Part shown: positions 1 through 9,169 of the stretch, one piece after another
Numbering within the stretch: the first letter of the stretch is position 1
How the letters are laid out: each line of letters begins with the position of its first letter
Assembly (NCBI GenBank): GCA_025359985.1
Contig: JANYDB010000059.1
Span: 33,347-97,346, forward strand
Length of the DNA: 64,000 nt
Origin: Burkholderiales bacterium
GTDB taxonomy: Bacteria > Pseudomonadota > Gammaproteobacteria > Burkholderiales > Usitatibacteraceae
Direction: 5' to 3'
The notes under the pieces: model-generated
The model's input: the letters and a program-made list of their open reading frames with translations, nothing else
Databases searched by the model: none
What the model was told of the DNA's origin: nothing
Program-made: the position numbers and the translations under genes

Positions 1-241
1 CCGAATCATTTACATCGCCTCGCAAATGGCCGTCAATCTTGGCAACCGGCGCGGCACCGCAGGCCGTCAACCCTGCTGCCACTAATAGCGACACCGGCAT
101 GCGGAACGCGACGCTCGCTTGCGTGGCGTCAACCTTTAACGAAAACGGCTTACCTTTAACTTTGCGAGCTAACGCTGGTATCAGCACAGACGGTCCCCGA
201 TAAGAGCTGTTAAATAAAATTCGTTGCAATAAATTAAGCAT
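1..241 (-). CDS. Partial lipoprotein, possibly MshL-like pilus secretin (N-terminus only)
   Basis: An open frame on the minus strand runs off the left edge of the window, so only the first ~80 codons are present. Reading from the ATG at 241, a hydrophobic stretch ends in a lipobox-like LTAC followed by GAAPVAKIDGHLRGD. This indicates an outer-membrane lipoprotein. A second in-frame ATG at 100 would put the hydrophobic stretch at the very N-terminus and may be the true start, although that form lacks the usual basic n-region. The gene follows an MshM-like ATPase on the same strand, and MSHA-type secretins (MshL) are lipoproteins encoded beside MshM. The secretin assignment is an inference from position and lipobox; no secretin domain lies inside the window. 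Confidence 0.45.
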   Translation of the reverse strand, partial: MLNLLQRILFNSSYRGPSVLIPALARKVKGKPFSLKVDATQASVAFRMPVSLLVAAGLTACGAAPVAKIDGHLRGDVNDS

Positions 242-458
242 GCTGTTTATGGTTAGGGTCGCTCGGTTTTATGCGCGACAGTGTCGCGTGTGCGTCAATT
301 CCAGAACGCTCATTAATTTTGCAGTACCGCCTCATGCTGGATGCCTGCCCCAACTTTCTTTATAAGACGATTAGCCAATAAAAGCAATGGCTTGTCGGCA
401 ATATCGCCAAAATTACTTTAAACGGCCTGCGCCTTTATTACTTTTCGCTCAAACCCGG

Positions 459-2018
459 TTATTGGCCGGGACGAATATCATCTCTAATCGCCTGTAAAGA
501 ACGTGTGTAGGGATTAAATTTCAACAGCTTTGACTGAAGACGCGCAATTTCGCCGTTTGCATCAGCACGCTCGGTGTAATTACCGTAGAGCACACTGACT
601 CTAGGGTTGTCGTCTGTACCGGTGGGATAAACCATAATTCGATCCGGGTTTAATTCTTTGGCAACCATGCGCAAATAATTCTCGATAGCAGGTTTTTCGC
701 GTGCGTCAGCAGTCATAAGCTGAATGGCGTAATGGGACCCTCGCAAGGCCTTCAACCGCAGCAAGTCAGCTTGCATGCGCGTGCCTAGCCAGTCTTTTTC
801 AATACCGCCATTAACCATACTCGCGCGACCGGGTGCATCCGACAGCACGGCAGTAGCCTGAAGCGGAGACTGGCTGGCCAGTTGAGGTGGTGTTGGTATT
901 TTTAAGTTCTCAGTAGACTTGAGCGTTCGGGGTTCATTCTGAAGCTGAGTCGGGGCCGAACTCGTCGTAACAGCGGTTGACGACTCTCCGGCAGGCGAGG
1001 CTGAGGACATTACAGCCGAGTTAGTCTGCGTATTGGCTGCTGCGTTGATCGGCGTAGTCAGGGGCGCAACCGGTGCGGCAAGGCTTGTGGCTGAAAGATC
1101 TGACGGCATAGAAAAACGCCCCGCGACAAACCCGATAACCAAACCGGCCACTAACGCAATAGATGTCAAGGCCCATAGACGCCGGGAATGATAAACACTT
1201 TGAGGGAGCAGAATTTGGGTATCGCTGATGGCGGCTCGTACATGGTCCGTCGTGACGGTATGGGTCCCGCCTGCGTAGGCCGCCAGCAAGGTTTTATCCG
1301 CGTAAATATTGATGCGGCGGGTTAAACCTTCTGACGCATCAGCAATCAATTTCAACGCTTCCTGACCGAATAGATCGGGACCTTTGTAGCCCGCAGCACG
1401 CACCCGAAAATTTAAATAGTCTTTAATGTCACGGGCCGGCAGTGGCAACAAATTAAAGCTGTGGGTGATGCGTTCTTTCAACTGCCGCATATTGGGCAAG
1501 GACAAATGCTGATCGAGCTCAGGCTGACCAAACAAAACTATCTGCATCAATTTATCATGACTGGTTTCCAAATTGGACAGGAGACGAATTTGTTCCAAAG
1601 TCTCTAACGGCATCGCATGAGCTTCGTCAATCAAGGCCACGACTTGTTTGCCCTGTGCGTGAATATCGATTAGCCGATCCTGCAGCGCGCGCACTAATTT
1701 AGTGGTGTTGCCACCTTGCGTATCAATCCCCAGATCGTCGGCAATGACGGCCAGCAATTCATCTCTTGAAAGTGAAGGCACGGCCAAATAAATAGTTTCA
1801 ACCGTGTCAGGCAGGCGCTCCATTAAAACTCGGCAGAGCATGGTTTTCCCAGCGCCAACTTCACCGGTTACTTTTACCATGCCCTCGCCGCTGGTAATGG
1901 CGTACATCAACGCCTCTAGCGTTTCGCCGCGATTTGCACCGGCGAAAAAAAACTCGGTATGCGGAGTAATTTTGAACGGGGCCTCGGTGAAACCAAAATG
2001 TTCAAGGTACATCGTCAT
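459..2018 (-). CDS. mshM: MshM/ExeA-like AAA ATPase with C-terminal SPOR-like domain
   Basis: A 519-residue ATPase of the ExeA/GspA/MshM type, which supports assembly of pili or secretins across the cell wall. The N-terminus YLEHFGFTEAPF is typical of MshM. Walker A GEVGAGKT is at residues 52-59 and Walker B VVALIDEAH at about 126-134. One transmembrane segment lies at about 281-300, followed by a long Ser/Thr/Ala/Pro-rich periplasmic linker. The last ~90 residues (HYAIQLMTA onward) look like a SPOR/DamX-type peptidoglycan-binding domain. The ATPase is therefore cytoplasmic and the tail periplasmic. The next gene downstream on the same strand begins with a lipobox, fitting an MSHA pilus locus that continues off the window. 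XrtA/PEP-CTERM-associated ATPases are a related family and remain a weaker alternative. Confidence 0.8.
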   Translation of the reverse strand: MTMYLEHFGFTEAPFKITPHTEFFFAGANRGETLEALMYAITSGEGMVKVTGEVGAGKTMLCRVLMERLPDTVETIYLAVPSLSRDELLAVIADDLGIDTQGGNTTKLVRALQDRLIDIHAQGKQVVALIDEAHAMPLETLEQIRLLSNLETSHDKLMQIVLFGQPELDQHLSLPNMRQLKERITHSFNLLPLPARDIKDYLNFRVRAAGYKGPDLFGQEALKLIADASEGLTRRINIYADKTLLAAYAGGTHTVTTDHVRAAISDTQILLPQSVYHSRRLWALTSIALVAGLVIGFVAGRFSMPSDLSATSLAAPVAPLTTPINAAANTQTNSAVMSSASPAGESSTAVTTSSAPTQLQNEPRTLKSTENLKIPTPPQLASQSPLQATAVLSDAPGRASMVNGGIEKDWLGTRMQADLLRLKALRGSHYAIQLMTADAREKPAIENYLRMVAKELNPDRIMVYPTGTDDNPRVSVLYGNYTERADANGEIARLQSKLLKFNPYTRSLQAIRDDIRPGQ

Positions 2019-2194
2019 GGTTTTAGAATTTCAGGGTGCGCCAGTTGAGATTTTGCTCTAAAAATTGTGCCTGACTGTTGTTTAAAGATACTGTCAACAA
2101 TGTACACAGCACACTATTCAAGCCTGCTTTTAATACTAAATCAGAATATTTTTTGGGTCTCTTGTTTGCTTTATCCAAGCGAAATGTATTGCCA

Positions 2195-3706
2195 CTATTC
2201 TGCCTTGCCGCTGCTGGTTCGCAATGCGTCCAGACGGCTGTACAGAGTGGAGCGTGACATCCCCAGTACACGCGCTGCTTGAGACATATTGCCCTGCGCA
2301 ATAGCAATCGCGGCATCAATGTACTGAAGCTCTACTTCGCGAAGCTTTACATCGAGACTGAATAAGGCGCTTTTTTCAATATCAGCACGCGCATCAACAT
2401 TGCTGCCAATGGCATCTCCCTTAGCGAGAGCGCCATATATCGGCTGATTTGAAACATCCTCAACTGTCGAGAAGGATTCAAATTCCGACAGCAGATCAGA
2501 CAAGCCAACGGTATAACCCGCGTATTTAGCGGTCAAGCGAATCACGATATTTTTGAGCTCGCGCACATTGCCCGGGAAAGGGTATGACAACCAGGCCGCG
2601 CGTGCCGGCAAATCCAAGTCAAATGGCTGTGTTGGTTTCGCCGACGACTGAGCGGCTGCGTAGTTTGCTAAATAGTTAACGGCATATTGCAGACGATAAT
2701 GTTCCATCAATTTAAGTTTGTCATCGCCAAGCTCACGCAGTGGCGGCACTGAAATCGAAAATACAGACAGCCGATGATAGAGATCGCCGCGAAACCTGCC
2801 GGCTTTAACTTCAGTTTTTAGATCCCGATTAGTTGCGGCCACAATCCGCGCACGAGATTGTCGCGATTGCGTCTCGCCGACCCGTTGAAATTCACCATTC
2901 TCCAGAACACGCAATAACTTGGGCTGCAAATCCAGCGGTAATTCGCCGATTTCATCCAAAAACAAAGTGCCTTCACCTGCGTCTTCAAAATAACCGGTTT
3001 TAGCTGTAGCCGCGCCCGTAAATGCGCCCTTGGCATAGCCGAATAAAGTAGGCTCTACCAGGTTAGCTGAAATGGCCGCGCAATTGAGCGCTAAAAAAGG
3101 CAATTTAGCGCGAGGGCTCAGTTCATGCAGCGCTCGGGCAACGCGCTCTTTGCCGCTACCTGACTCGCCTTCAATCAAGGCGGGGAAAGTAGACGAGGTA
3201 TAAAGATCAATTTGGTTTTTCAATTTACGCATCGGCAAACTATCGCCGATCAAACCGTGCAGCGCATCATCATGCTCAGCGGCATCTTCAGCTTTTTGCC
3301 CAGCCAAGGCGGCCAATAACAGCCGTTTTAAATGGCCGGGCTCGCAGGGTTTTGGCACCATATCCGCCGCACCGAGTGCGCGCGCACGACGCGCATTGGA
3401 TTCCTCGTTTTGCCCCGACAAGACGAGGATACGAATATCTGCAGCCCACGACAGCAAATCACCGACCAGCTTGAAGCCTTCTGTAGGCGAATCGGGAAAT
3501 GGCGGGAGCCCAAGATCAATCAGGGCCAGCGCAGGTTTAAACGCGCCGCTCTTGAGCAGCGCCATGGCCGCGCCGCGTGAGCTGCGAACCTCCACAACAA
3601 AATCAGCCGCCAAAACGAACGACAGGCTCTCGCCAATCAGCGGATCATCGTCGACGATTAACAGCGTGGGCCTGGAATGGGTTATGGCTTGCGGTGCGCG
3701 CGACAC
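2195..3706 (-). CDS. Sigma-54-dependent response regulator (PrsR/NtrC type)
   Basis: A 503-residue transcription activator with three modules. The receiver domain (about 13-135) has the acidic pocket VDDD at 18-21 and the phospho-acceptor Asp64 in LIDLGLPP. The AAA+ sigma-54 activation domain has Walker A GESGSGKE at 180-187, the sigma-54 contact loop GAFTGA at 227-232 and Walker B LFLDE near 250. A Fis-type helix-turn-helix (about 465-497) contains MSQAARVLGMSRSTLYSR. The extended DLGLPPFPDSPTEGF after the acceptor Asp resembles the PEP-CTERM-associated regulator PrsR. No partner histidine kinase is in the window. It is divergent from mlaF and upstream of the mshM-like gene on the same strand (177 bp gap), so it may control the pilus locus; that is inference. 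Confidence 0.85.
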   Translation of the reverse strand: MSRAPQAITHSRPTLLIVDDDPLIGESLSFVLAADFVVEVRSSRGAAMALLKSGAFKPALALIDLGLPPFPDSPTEGFKLVGDLLSWAADIRILVLSGQNEESNARRARALGAADMVPKPCEPGHLKRLLLAALAGQKAEDAAEHDDALHGLIGDSLPMRKLKNQIDLYTSSTFPALIEGESGSGKERVARALHELSPRAKLPFLALNCAAISANLVEPTLFGYAKGAFTGAATAKTGYFEDAGEGTLFLDEIGELPLDLQPKLLRVLENGEFQRVGETQSRQSRARIVAATNRDLKTEVKAGRFRGDLYHRLSVFSISVPPLRELGDDKLKLMEHYRLQYAVNYLANYAAAQSSAKPTQPFDLDLPARAAWLSYPFPGNVRELKNIVIRLTAKYAGYTVGLSDLLSEFESFSTVEDVSNQPIYGALAKGDAIGSNVDARADIEKSALFSLDVKLREVELQYIDAAIAIAQGNMSQAARVLGMSRSTLYSRLDALRTSSGKAE

Positions 3707-4063
3707 GTATTGTTTATAGCTTTCAAGAAACGGCTGAAAAACTCGAAAAATGATTACGGGAACAAACGACTAATTCGATTATAGGCAATATAAAATTCTG
3801 CGCGTACTAATTCGATTGCCGATTGTTCCGACCTCAAACTAGCGTGACTCTAGCTCCGAATCTGACGCAGTGTTAACATATCCGGTGTTGATGAATATAT
3901 CAATACGCTTATTGTCCATTGCGTATGATGATTTCAGTTATTTTGAATCTATTAGGCTTTGCTTTAAAACGCTTCACTTTATAGCGCCATCAGACACAAA
4001 GTCATGTCTCGCACATTAATTGTGTTCATATCCACAAATATCCCCAAATAACGGTTCTACACT
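3707..4063. promoter_or_regulatory. Divergent intergenic region between the response regulator and mlaF
   Basis: This 357-bp gene-free stretch must hold the promoters for both directions. It contains a 12-bp direct repeat ACTAATTCGATT at 3769-3780 and 3806-3817 (37 bp apart, centred upstream of the regulator gene) and an inverted repeat TTGAT-N6-ATCAA at 3888-3903. I saw no convincing -24/-12 (GG-N10-GC) sigma-54 promoter. The repeats are candidate binding sites only. Confidence 0.4.
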
Positions 4064-4903
4064 TTGTCTACCCTGCCTGATTCTCTTCTTGTTGAGATTG
4101 AAAACGTTGATTTTGCCTACGGCAAACGTGCCATCCTGAAAGGCATCAGCCTGACGGTTCCACGTGGCAAAGTCGTCGCTATCATGGGCGGCTCAGGCTG
4201 CGGTAAAACAACGCTGCTGCGCCTGATTGGCGGCCAGTTAATCGCGTCCAAAGGTACAGTGCGCGTCAACGACCAGGATGTGGCATCACTGGATCGAGAA
4301 GGCATGTACCAAATGCGCCGCAAAATGGGCATGCTGTTTCAATTTGGCGCTTTATTCACCGACATGAATGTGTTCGATAACATTGCTTTCCAGTTGCGCG
4401 AGCATACGGATTTACCCGAAGACATGATTAGAGACTTGGTATTGATGAAACTTAACGCTGTCGGTTTACGCGGTACGGCAAAACTATTTCCGTCCGAATT
4501 ATCAGGCGGCATGGCGCGCCGCGTCGCGCTCGCCCGCGCTGCCGTGCTCGACCCGACCCTAATTATGTATGACGAACCGTTCGCCGGGCTTGATCCTATT
4601 TCGCTCGCCGTGGTGGGCCAGACCATTCGCAAATTAAATGATGCTTTGGGCGCGACCTCCATCGTCGTCACCCATGATGTTGTAGAGTCGTTGCAGATTG
4701 TCGATTACCTATATTTTATTTCGGATGGCAAAATTGTCGGGCAAGGCACCCCCGACGAAATTCGCGCCTCTACCGAACCGTATGTAAAACAATTTGTTCA
4801 TGCCGAAATGGACGGGCCTGTACCGTTCCACTATCCCGCCAAAGATTATGCTGTCGATTTAAATCTGTCTACATCTACCTCGCTAAAAAAGTCCGTCTCA
4901 TGA
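4064..4903 (+). CDS. mlaF: Phospholipid ABC transporter ATPase MlaF
   Basis: A 279-residue ABC ATPase that powers the MlaFEDB inner-membrane complex, which moves phospholipids between inner and outer membrane to maintain outer-membrane asymmetry. Walker A GGSGCGKTT is at 42-50, the ABC signature is LSGGMARR, and Walker B is LIMYDEPFAGLDP followed by the H-loop VVTHDV. The start is a TTG with no clear ribosome-binding site; the length and N-terminus fit the family. The stop overlaps the mlaE start (ATGA), so the two genes are translationally coupled. It is the first gene of an operon running to mlaB and probably to ibaG. Confidence 0.95.
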   Translation: MSTLPDSLLVEIENVDFAYGKRAILKGISLTVPRGKVVAIMGGSGCGKTTLLRLIGGQLIASKGTVRVNDQDVASLDREGMYQMRRKMGMLFQFGALFTDMNVFDNIAFQLREHTDLPEDMIRDLVLMKLNAVGLRGTAKLFPSELSGGMARRVALARAAVLDPTLIMYDEPFAGLDPISLAVVGQTIRKLNDALGATSIVVTHDVVESLQIVDYLYFISDGKIVGQGTPDEIRASTEPYVKQFVHAEMDGPVPFHYPAKDYAVDLNLSTSTSLKKSVS

Positions 4904-5697
4904 TTACGCAAAATCTCGGCAAGGCCATACGGAATCTGGGCGCGCGTGGCATTGAAACCATTTGGCGCGGTGGCGCGATGGCGCGTTTTTTCTGGTTGGT
5001 TTTGACGCAATCAGGCATGAGCTTTCGCCGTATCGGTTTGTCGATCCGCGAAATCTATTTTTCGGGCGTTATGTCGCTGGTGATTATCATGGTATCAGGC
5101 CTGTTTATTGGCATGGTGCTGGGTTTGCAGGGCTTCGAAACCTTGCAAAAATATGGTGCAGAAGAAACCATGGGTGTTTTAGTCGCACTTTCACTTGTCC
5201 GGGAATTAGGCCCGGTGGTCACGGCGTTGCTGTTCGCCAGCCGCGCTGGTTCTGCCATTACGGCTGAAATTGGCTTGATGAAAGCGACCGAGCAATTAAA
5301 AGCGATGGATATGATGGCTGTTGATCCGATCGCCCGTGTGGTTGCGCCGCGGTTTTGGGCAGGCGTTGTTTCTATGCCGCTACTGGCAGCATTATTCTCG
5401 TCTATGGGTATATTTGGCGGCTATATTGTAGGCACCGTGCTGGTCGGAATTGATTCAGGTGTGTTTTGGAGCAATATGCAAGCAGCGGTAGATTTTCGCT
5501 ACGATGTCATGAGTGGCATTGTGAAATCCATCGTATTTGGTATTGCCATTTCGGTGATTGCAACCTTTGAAGGCTTCGATGCCGAGCCCACTGCAGAAGG
5601 TGTTTCGCGGGCAACCACACGAACCGTAGTAACGTCAGCACTTACCGTATTGGCACTCGATTTGATGCTTACCGGATTCATGCTGCGATCGCTTTAA
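4900..5697 (+). CDS. mlaE: Phospholipid ABC transporter permease MlaE
   Basis: A 265-residue integral membrane protein of the MlaE/DUF140 permease family. It has several hydrophobic segments and the family-typical RELGPVVTALLFASRAGSAITAE-type region (about residues 105-127). It forms the transmembrane core that MlaF energises. The start overlaps the mlaF stop by four bases, and mlaD follows after 45 bp. The length matches the ~260-residue family norm. Confidence 0.95.
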   Translation: MITQNLGKAIRNLGARGIETIWRGGAMARFFWLVLTQSGMSFRRIGLSIREIYFSGVMSLVIIMVSGLFIGMVLGLQGFETLQKYGAEETMGVLVALSLVRELGPVVTALLFASRAGSAITAEIGLMKATEQLKAMDMMAVDPIARVVAPRFWAGVVSMPLLAALFSSMGIFGGYIVGTVLVGIDSGVFWSNMQAAVDFRYDVMSGIVKSIVFGIAISVIATFEGFDAEPTAEGVSRATTRTVVTSALTVLALDLMLTGFMLRSL

Positions 5698-5742
5698 AAC
5701 GTTATCGTTAATTAAAAAATACTCACCAAGACGGAAAACTGT

Positions 5743-6210
5743 ATGGAACGTAAAACTATGGATTTTTGGGTCGGCCTCTTCATTTTGATGGGGTTTGCGG
5801 CATTACTGATGTTGGCGCTGCGCGTCAGTATCGGCAGTGACCACGTCGAAAATACCTACTCTGTTGAGGCGCGATTTGAGAATATCGGCGGCCTTAAGGC
5901 CAAAGCGCCGGTGAAAAGCGCGGGCGTACTGATTGGTCGAGTGACTAATATTCACTTCGACAATGAAAAATTTCAGGCCGTTGCCACCCTGACTCTTGAT
6001 AAGCGATACATCTTTCCCAAGGACAGTAGCGCATCCATTCTGACCTCTGGTTTACTGGGTGAGGTCTATATTGGGCTTGACGCGGGCGGCGATGATAAAA
6101 AACTCGTTGCTGGCGATAAAATTAAACTGACACAATCGGCGGTTGTCCTTGAACGTCTTATCGGGCAATTAATGTTCGGCAAAGCTGCTGAAGGAGCAGA
6201 CAAGAAGTAA
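5743..6210 (+). CDS. mlaD: MCE-domain phospholipid-binding protein MlaD
   Basis: A 155-residue protein with one N-terminal transmembrane helix (about 7-26) and a single MCE domain (about 38-115, including the GLKAKAPVKSAGVLIGRV motif region). MlaD forms a hexameric ring on the periplasmic face of MlaFE that holds phospholipid during transport. The length is normal for the family (150-180 residues). Many betaproteobacterial operons carry mlaA (vacJ) after mlaD. Here the gap to mlaC is only about 105 bp, so mlaA is not at this position. Confidence 0.93.
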   Translation: MERKTMDFWVGLFILMGFAALLMLALRVSIGSDHVENTYSVEARFENIGGLKAKAPVKSAGVLIGRVTNIHFDNEKFQAVATLTLDKRYIFPKDSSASILTSGLLGEVYIGLDAGGDDKKLVAGDKIKLTQSAVVLERLIGQLMFGKAAEGADKK

Positions 6211-6315
6211 TTGCTAACATTTGTGTCCATTGTCAGTTGACGTAAACCTACTGATCCAGCACTCCGTTAATAGCCCCAGGCAGTACCCTTCCAATTTTTG
6301 AAAAGTGAACCAACC

Positions 6316-6933
6316 ATGTTGAAGCGAATCTTGACCGTCGCCAGTATTGCGGCCACCTTAATTGGCAGCGCAGCGGTATTTGCGCAAACCGCACCAGATG
6401 AAATTGTGCGTAAAAGCACGACAGATATTTTGGCCGCCATCAAAGCCGACAAAGACTTGATCGCGGGCGATCAAAAGAAAATCGAGAAGTTGGCAGAAGA
6501 AAAAGTGCTGCCGTATTTCAACTTCCCGCACATGACCCAGCTGGCGGTGGGCCGCAACTGGAAAGCGGCGTCAGATGCCCAAAAGGCAGCATTGACTGAG
6601 CAATTTCGTATCTTGCTGGTTCGCACCTACTCAACCTCATTAACGCAATTTCGCAACCAGACTATCGAGGTAAAGCCTCTCAAAATGGCGGCGACTGAGA
6701 CTGAAGTCGTGGTCAAAACTCAGGTCGTTCAACCGGGCGGCCAACCGATTCCAATTGATTACAGCATGGAAAAAATCGCCGAAGGCTGGAAAGTTTATGA
6801 TGTACTGATTGATGGAGTCTCGCTGGTGACCAATTATCGCAGCTCATTTAATACCGAAATCAACGCAACCGGCGTCGATGGATTGATTAAATCGCTGTCC
6901 GAGCGTAATGCAAAAAACGCTGCCAAGAAATAA
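6316..6933 (+). CDS. mlaC: Periplasmic phospholipid shuttle protein MlaC
   Basis: A 205-residue MlaC/Ttg2D family protein that ferries phospholipids across the periplasm between the MlaA complex and MlaD. The ATG at 6316 is chosen because it gives a clean signal peptide (MLKRILTVASIAATLIGSAA...VFAQ, cleavage after about residue 24). An upstream TTG at 6298 would only prepend six residues. The family core, with FPHMTQLAVGRNWKAAS and FRILLVRTYSTSLTQF, is present. It overlaps the mlaB start at 6908. Confidence 0.92.
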   Translation: MLKRILTVASIAATLIGSAAVFAQTAPDEIVRKSTTDILAAIKADKDLIAGDQKKIEKLAEEKVLPYFNFPHMTQLAVGRNWKAASDAQKAALTEQFRILLVRTYSTSLTQFRNQTIEVKPLKMAATETEVVVKTQVVQPGGQPIPIDYSMEKIAEGWKVYDVLIDGVSLVTNYRSSFNTEINATGVDGLIKSLSERNAKNAAKK

Positions 6934-7348
6934 TCAGAAAACCAACGTGGCCGTTAATTCAGCAACCGATCTTTACAGCACTATCGTCGGCGAGACCTTA
7001 AAGCTCGCCGGCGCGCTTAACTTGGCGAGCATGCCTCGCCTGTTGAGCGAGACAGCGTTGTATGCCTCTCAAGCAAACCTGCCGGATTGCTTATCGATTG
7101 ATTTCGCTGACGTAACTGATATTGATTCATCAGGCGTTGCTTTATTACTTCATTGGAGACGTGAAGCGCAGAAGCTGGGCAAGGCATTGCGCTATGTACA
7201 CCTTCCGCCAAATTTATCATCGCTGGCGGACCTGTATGGTGTTGATGAGCTGATTCATTGCCCGTTCAGCAAAACCGGTAATCCCGGTGAGCCCTGCCGT
7301 GAAAGCGAAGAGAATACACAGCTCTCAAAACCTGACACCCAGCATTGA
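6908..7348 (+). CDS. mlaB: STAS-domain protein MlaB
   Basis: A STAS-domain protein (146 residues from the ATG at 6908) that binds MlaF and stabilises the transporter ATPase. The STAS signature is visible as IDFADVTDIDSSGVALLLHW (about 59-78), including the conserved DSSG. Starting at 6908 gives a 26-base overlap with mlaC; a GTG at 6947 is an alternative start that would still leave the whole domain. The C-terminal ~30 residues are hydrophilic and outside the domain. It closes the mla set; a possible ABC exporter pair follows. Confidence 0.85.
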   Translation: MQKTLPRNNQKTNVAVNSATDLYSTIVGETLKLAGALNLASMPRLLSETALYASQANLPDCLSIDFADVTDIDSSGVALLLHWRREAQKLGKALRYVHLPPNLSSLADLYGVDELIHCPFSKTGNPGEPCRESEENTQLSKPDTQH

Positions 7349-7420
7349 ATACGTGGTAGCCAACTCCCGGCATTTAACACCCCTCGTTTCGTTTTTCGCT
7401 GCGGCAAGCAGTGTTTTCTC

Positions 7421-8392
7421 ATGACTTATGCGATCGACGTTCAAAACGTCGAAAAAAAATACGGTTCTTTCACCGCGCTTGCGGGCATTTCGTTGCGCGT
7501 GGAACAAGGCGAGTTTTTTGCGCTGCTGGGCCCTAATGGCGCGGGCAAAACTACGCTCATCTCAATTTTGGCTGGCCTCACCCGGGCTGATGCGGGCACG
7601 CTGCAGGTAATGGGACATGATGTAGTCGCCGACTATCAGGCTGCACGTCGAGCGCTGGGCATCGTGCCGCAGGAAATTGTGTTCGATCCCTTCTTTTCGG
7701 TACGTGAAACGCTGCAGTTTCAGGCGGGCTACTTCGGTATTGCGCGTACCCCTGCACTTGATTCATGGATCGATGAATTATTGGCCAAACTATCGCTCAC
7801 CGATAAAGCCGACAAAAATATGCGTCAATTGTCAGGCGGCATGAAGAGACGGGTGTTGGTTGCGCAGGCGTTGGTGCATCGTCCGCCGGTTATTGTGCTT
7901 GACGAGCCCACAGCGGGTGTTGATGTCGAATTGCGCCAAACTCTGTGGGGTTTTATTCGTGAGCTCAACGCCAAAGGGCACACGATTTTGCTCACCACCC
8001 ACTATCTGGAAGAAGCACAGCAGCTCTGCTCACGCATCGCGATGATGAAATTGGGCCGAATTGTGGCGATGGACACCACCGAGCATTTGCTGAGTGCCTT
8101 TTCGGAACGCGTATTGCGCGTAAAACTGGTCGCCGAATTGCCAACCTCATTGCTGGCTTTGCGTATCCGGCAGGAAGGCATAAACGAAAATTCTTGGCAC
8201 ACTTTTTCAATCCACGATTACAACGAGGTGGAGATACTGTTATCACGTATCCGTGAAGCGGGCGCGACCATCACCAATCTGGAAGTGACCGAGCCCGAGC
8301 TGGAAGAGGTATTCGTCAAAATAATGAATCAGGGTGACAGCGTGCCGAATGCGACCGAGCAAAGTATTTACCCGCGCGGTATCAATCCATGA
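7421..8392 (+). CDS. ABC-2 type exporter ATPase (YadG-like)
   Basis: A 323-residue ABC ATPase with Walker A GPNGAGKTT (about 38-46), signature LSGGMKRR, Walker B VIVLDEPTAGVD and the H-loop TTHYLEEAQ. A C-terminal extension follows the nucleotide-binding domain, as in CcmA/YadG-type exporters. It overlaps the permease gene by four bases (ATGA), so the two form one transporter. The substrate is not known for this family; the same pair sits between mla and murA in other betaproteobacteria. Confidence 0.88.
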   Translation: MTYAIDVQNVEKKYGSFTALAGISLRVEQGEFFALLGPNGAGKTTLISILAGLTRADAGTLQVMGHDVVADYQAARRALGIVPQEIVFDPFFSVRETLQFQAGYFGIARTPALDSWIDELLAKLSLTDKADKNMRQLSGGMKRRVLVAQALVHRPPVIVLDEPTAGVDVELRQTLWGFIRELNAKGHTILLTTHYLEEAQQLCSRIAMMKLGRIVAMDTTEHLLSAFSERVLRVKLVAELPTSLLALRIRQEGINENSWHTFSIHDYNEVEILLSRIREAGATITNLEVTEPELEEVFVKIMNQGDSVPNATEQSIYPRGINP

Positions 8393-9144
8393 TCGGTTTC
8401 CAAACCCTGCTAAAAAAAGAGGTTTTACGGTTTTGGAAAGTTGCCTTTCAAACGGTGGCGGCTCCAGTGCTAACCGCGATGTTATATCTGCTGATATTTG
8501 CTCACGTCATGGCCAATTCGACTGCGGCGTTTCCCGGCATTAATTATGAGCAGTTTCTGATCCCGGGATTGGCGATGATGTCGATGCTGCAAAACGCGTT
8601 TGCCAATACCTCGTCATCCTTGATTCAGTCAAAAATTACCGGCAATATTTTATTCATTTTATTGCCACCTTTAACCCCGTGGAATTTTTATGGTGCTTAC
8701 GTACTCGCGGCCGTAATACGCGGGCTAGCGGTCGGCTTAGGCGTGTTTGCAGTGGGTATTTTTATAGCCCATGTGCCGACACACAATATCGTCTGGATAT
8801 TAGTTTTTGCAGTGCTTGGCTGCGCCATGATGGCAGCACTCGGCGTGATCGCAGGATTATGGGCGGACAGGTTTGATCAGATCGCCGCATTTCAAAATTT
8901 CATTATTATGCCGCTGACATTTTTATCAGGCGTGTTTTATTCGATTCATTCTTTACCGGATTTCTGGCAGAGACTCTCGCACTTCAATCCATTTTTCTAC
9001 ATGATTGATGGTTTCCGCTATGGTTTTTTTGGTAAATCAGATGTTTCTGTGTGGCTGTCACTGGCTGTCACGGCAGGCGCATTTTTATGCCTTTCGGCAG
9101 TCACCTTGTCTCTGTTAAAATCAGGCTATAAATTACGTCAATAA
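8389..9144 (+). CDS. ABC-2 type exporter permease (YadH-like)
   Basis: A 251-residue membrane protein with about six hydrophobic segments and the ABC-2 permease signature toward the C-terminus (FLSGVFYSIHSLPDFWQ, then FNPFFYMIDGFRYGFFG). It pairs with the ATPase immediately upstream, whose stop overlaps this start. Length and topology match YadH. The substrate cannot be read from the sequence. Confidence 0.88.
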   Translation: MIGFQTLLKKEVLRFWKVAFQTVAAPVLTAMLYLLIFAHVMANSTAAFPGINYEQFLIPGLAMMSMLQNAFANTSSSLIQSKITGNILFILLPPLTPWNFYGAYVLAAVIRGLAVGLGVFAVGIFIAHVPTHNIVWILVFAVLGCAMMAALGVIAGLWADRFDQIAAFQNFIIMPLTFLSGVFYSIHSLPDFWQRLSHFNPFFYMIDGFRYGFFGKSDVSVWLSLAVTAGAFLCLSAVTLSLLKSGYKLRQ

Positions 9145-9169
9145 TTGCTCCCGACTTAGAAAGAAACCC

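Noticed and set aside
242..458. Terminator between the mshM-like gene and the lipoprotein gene
   Set aside because: CGCGACA-G-TGTCGCG near 276-290 is palindromic but has a one-base loop and no T-run, so it is not a plausible terminator.
2023..2319. 98-codon minus-strand frame between the regulator and mshM-like gene
   Set aside because: It overlaps the C-terminal HTH of the response regulator in another frame, and its composition has no protein-like features.
7360..7420. Palindromic element candidate before the ABC exporter
   Set aside because: It has an AACTC start and GTTTTT centre by chance, but the right half does not pair with the left and lacks the GAGTTT end.
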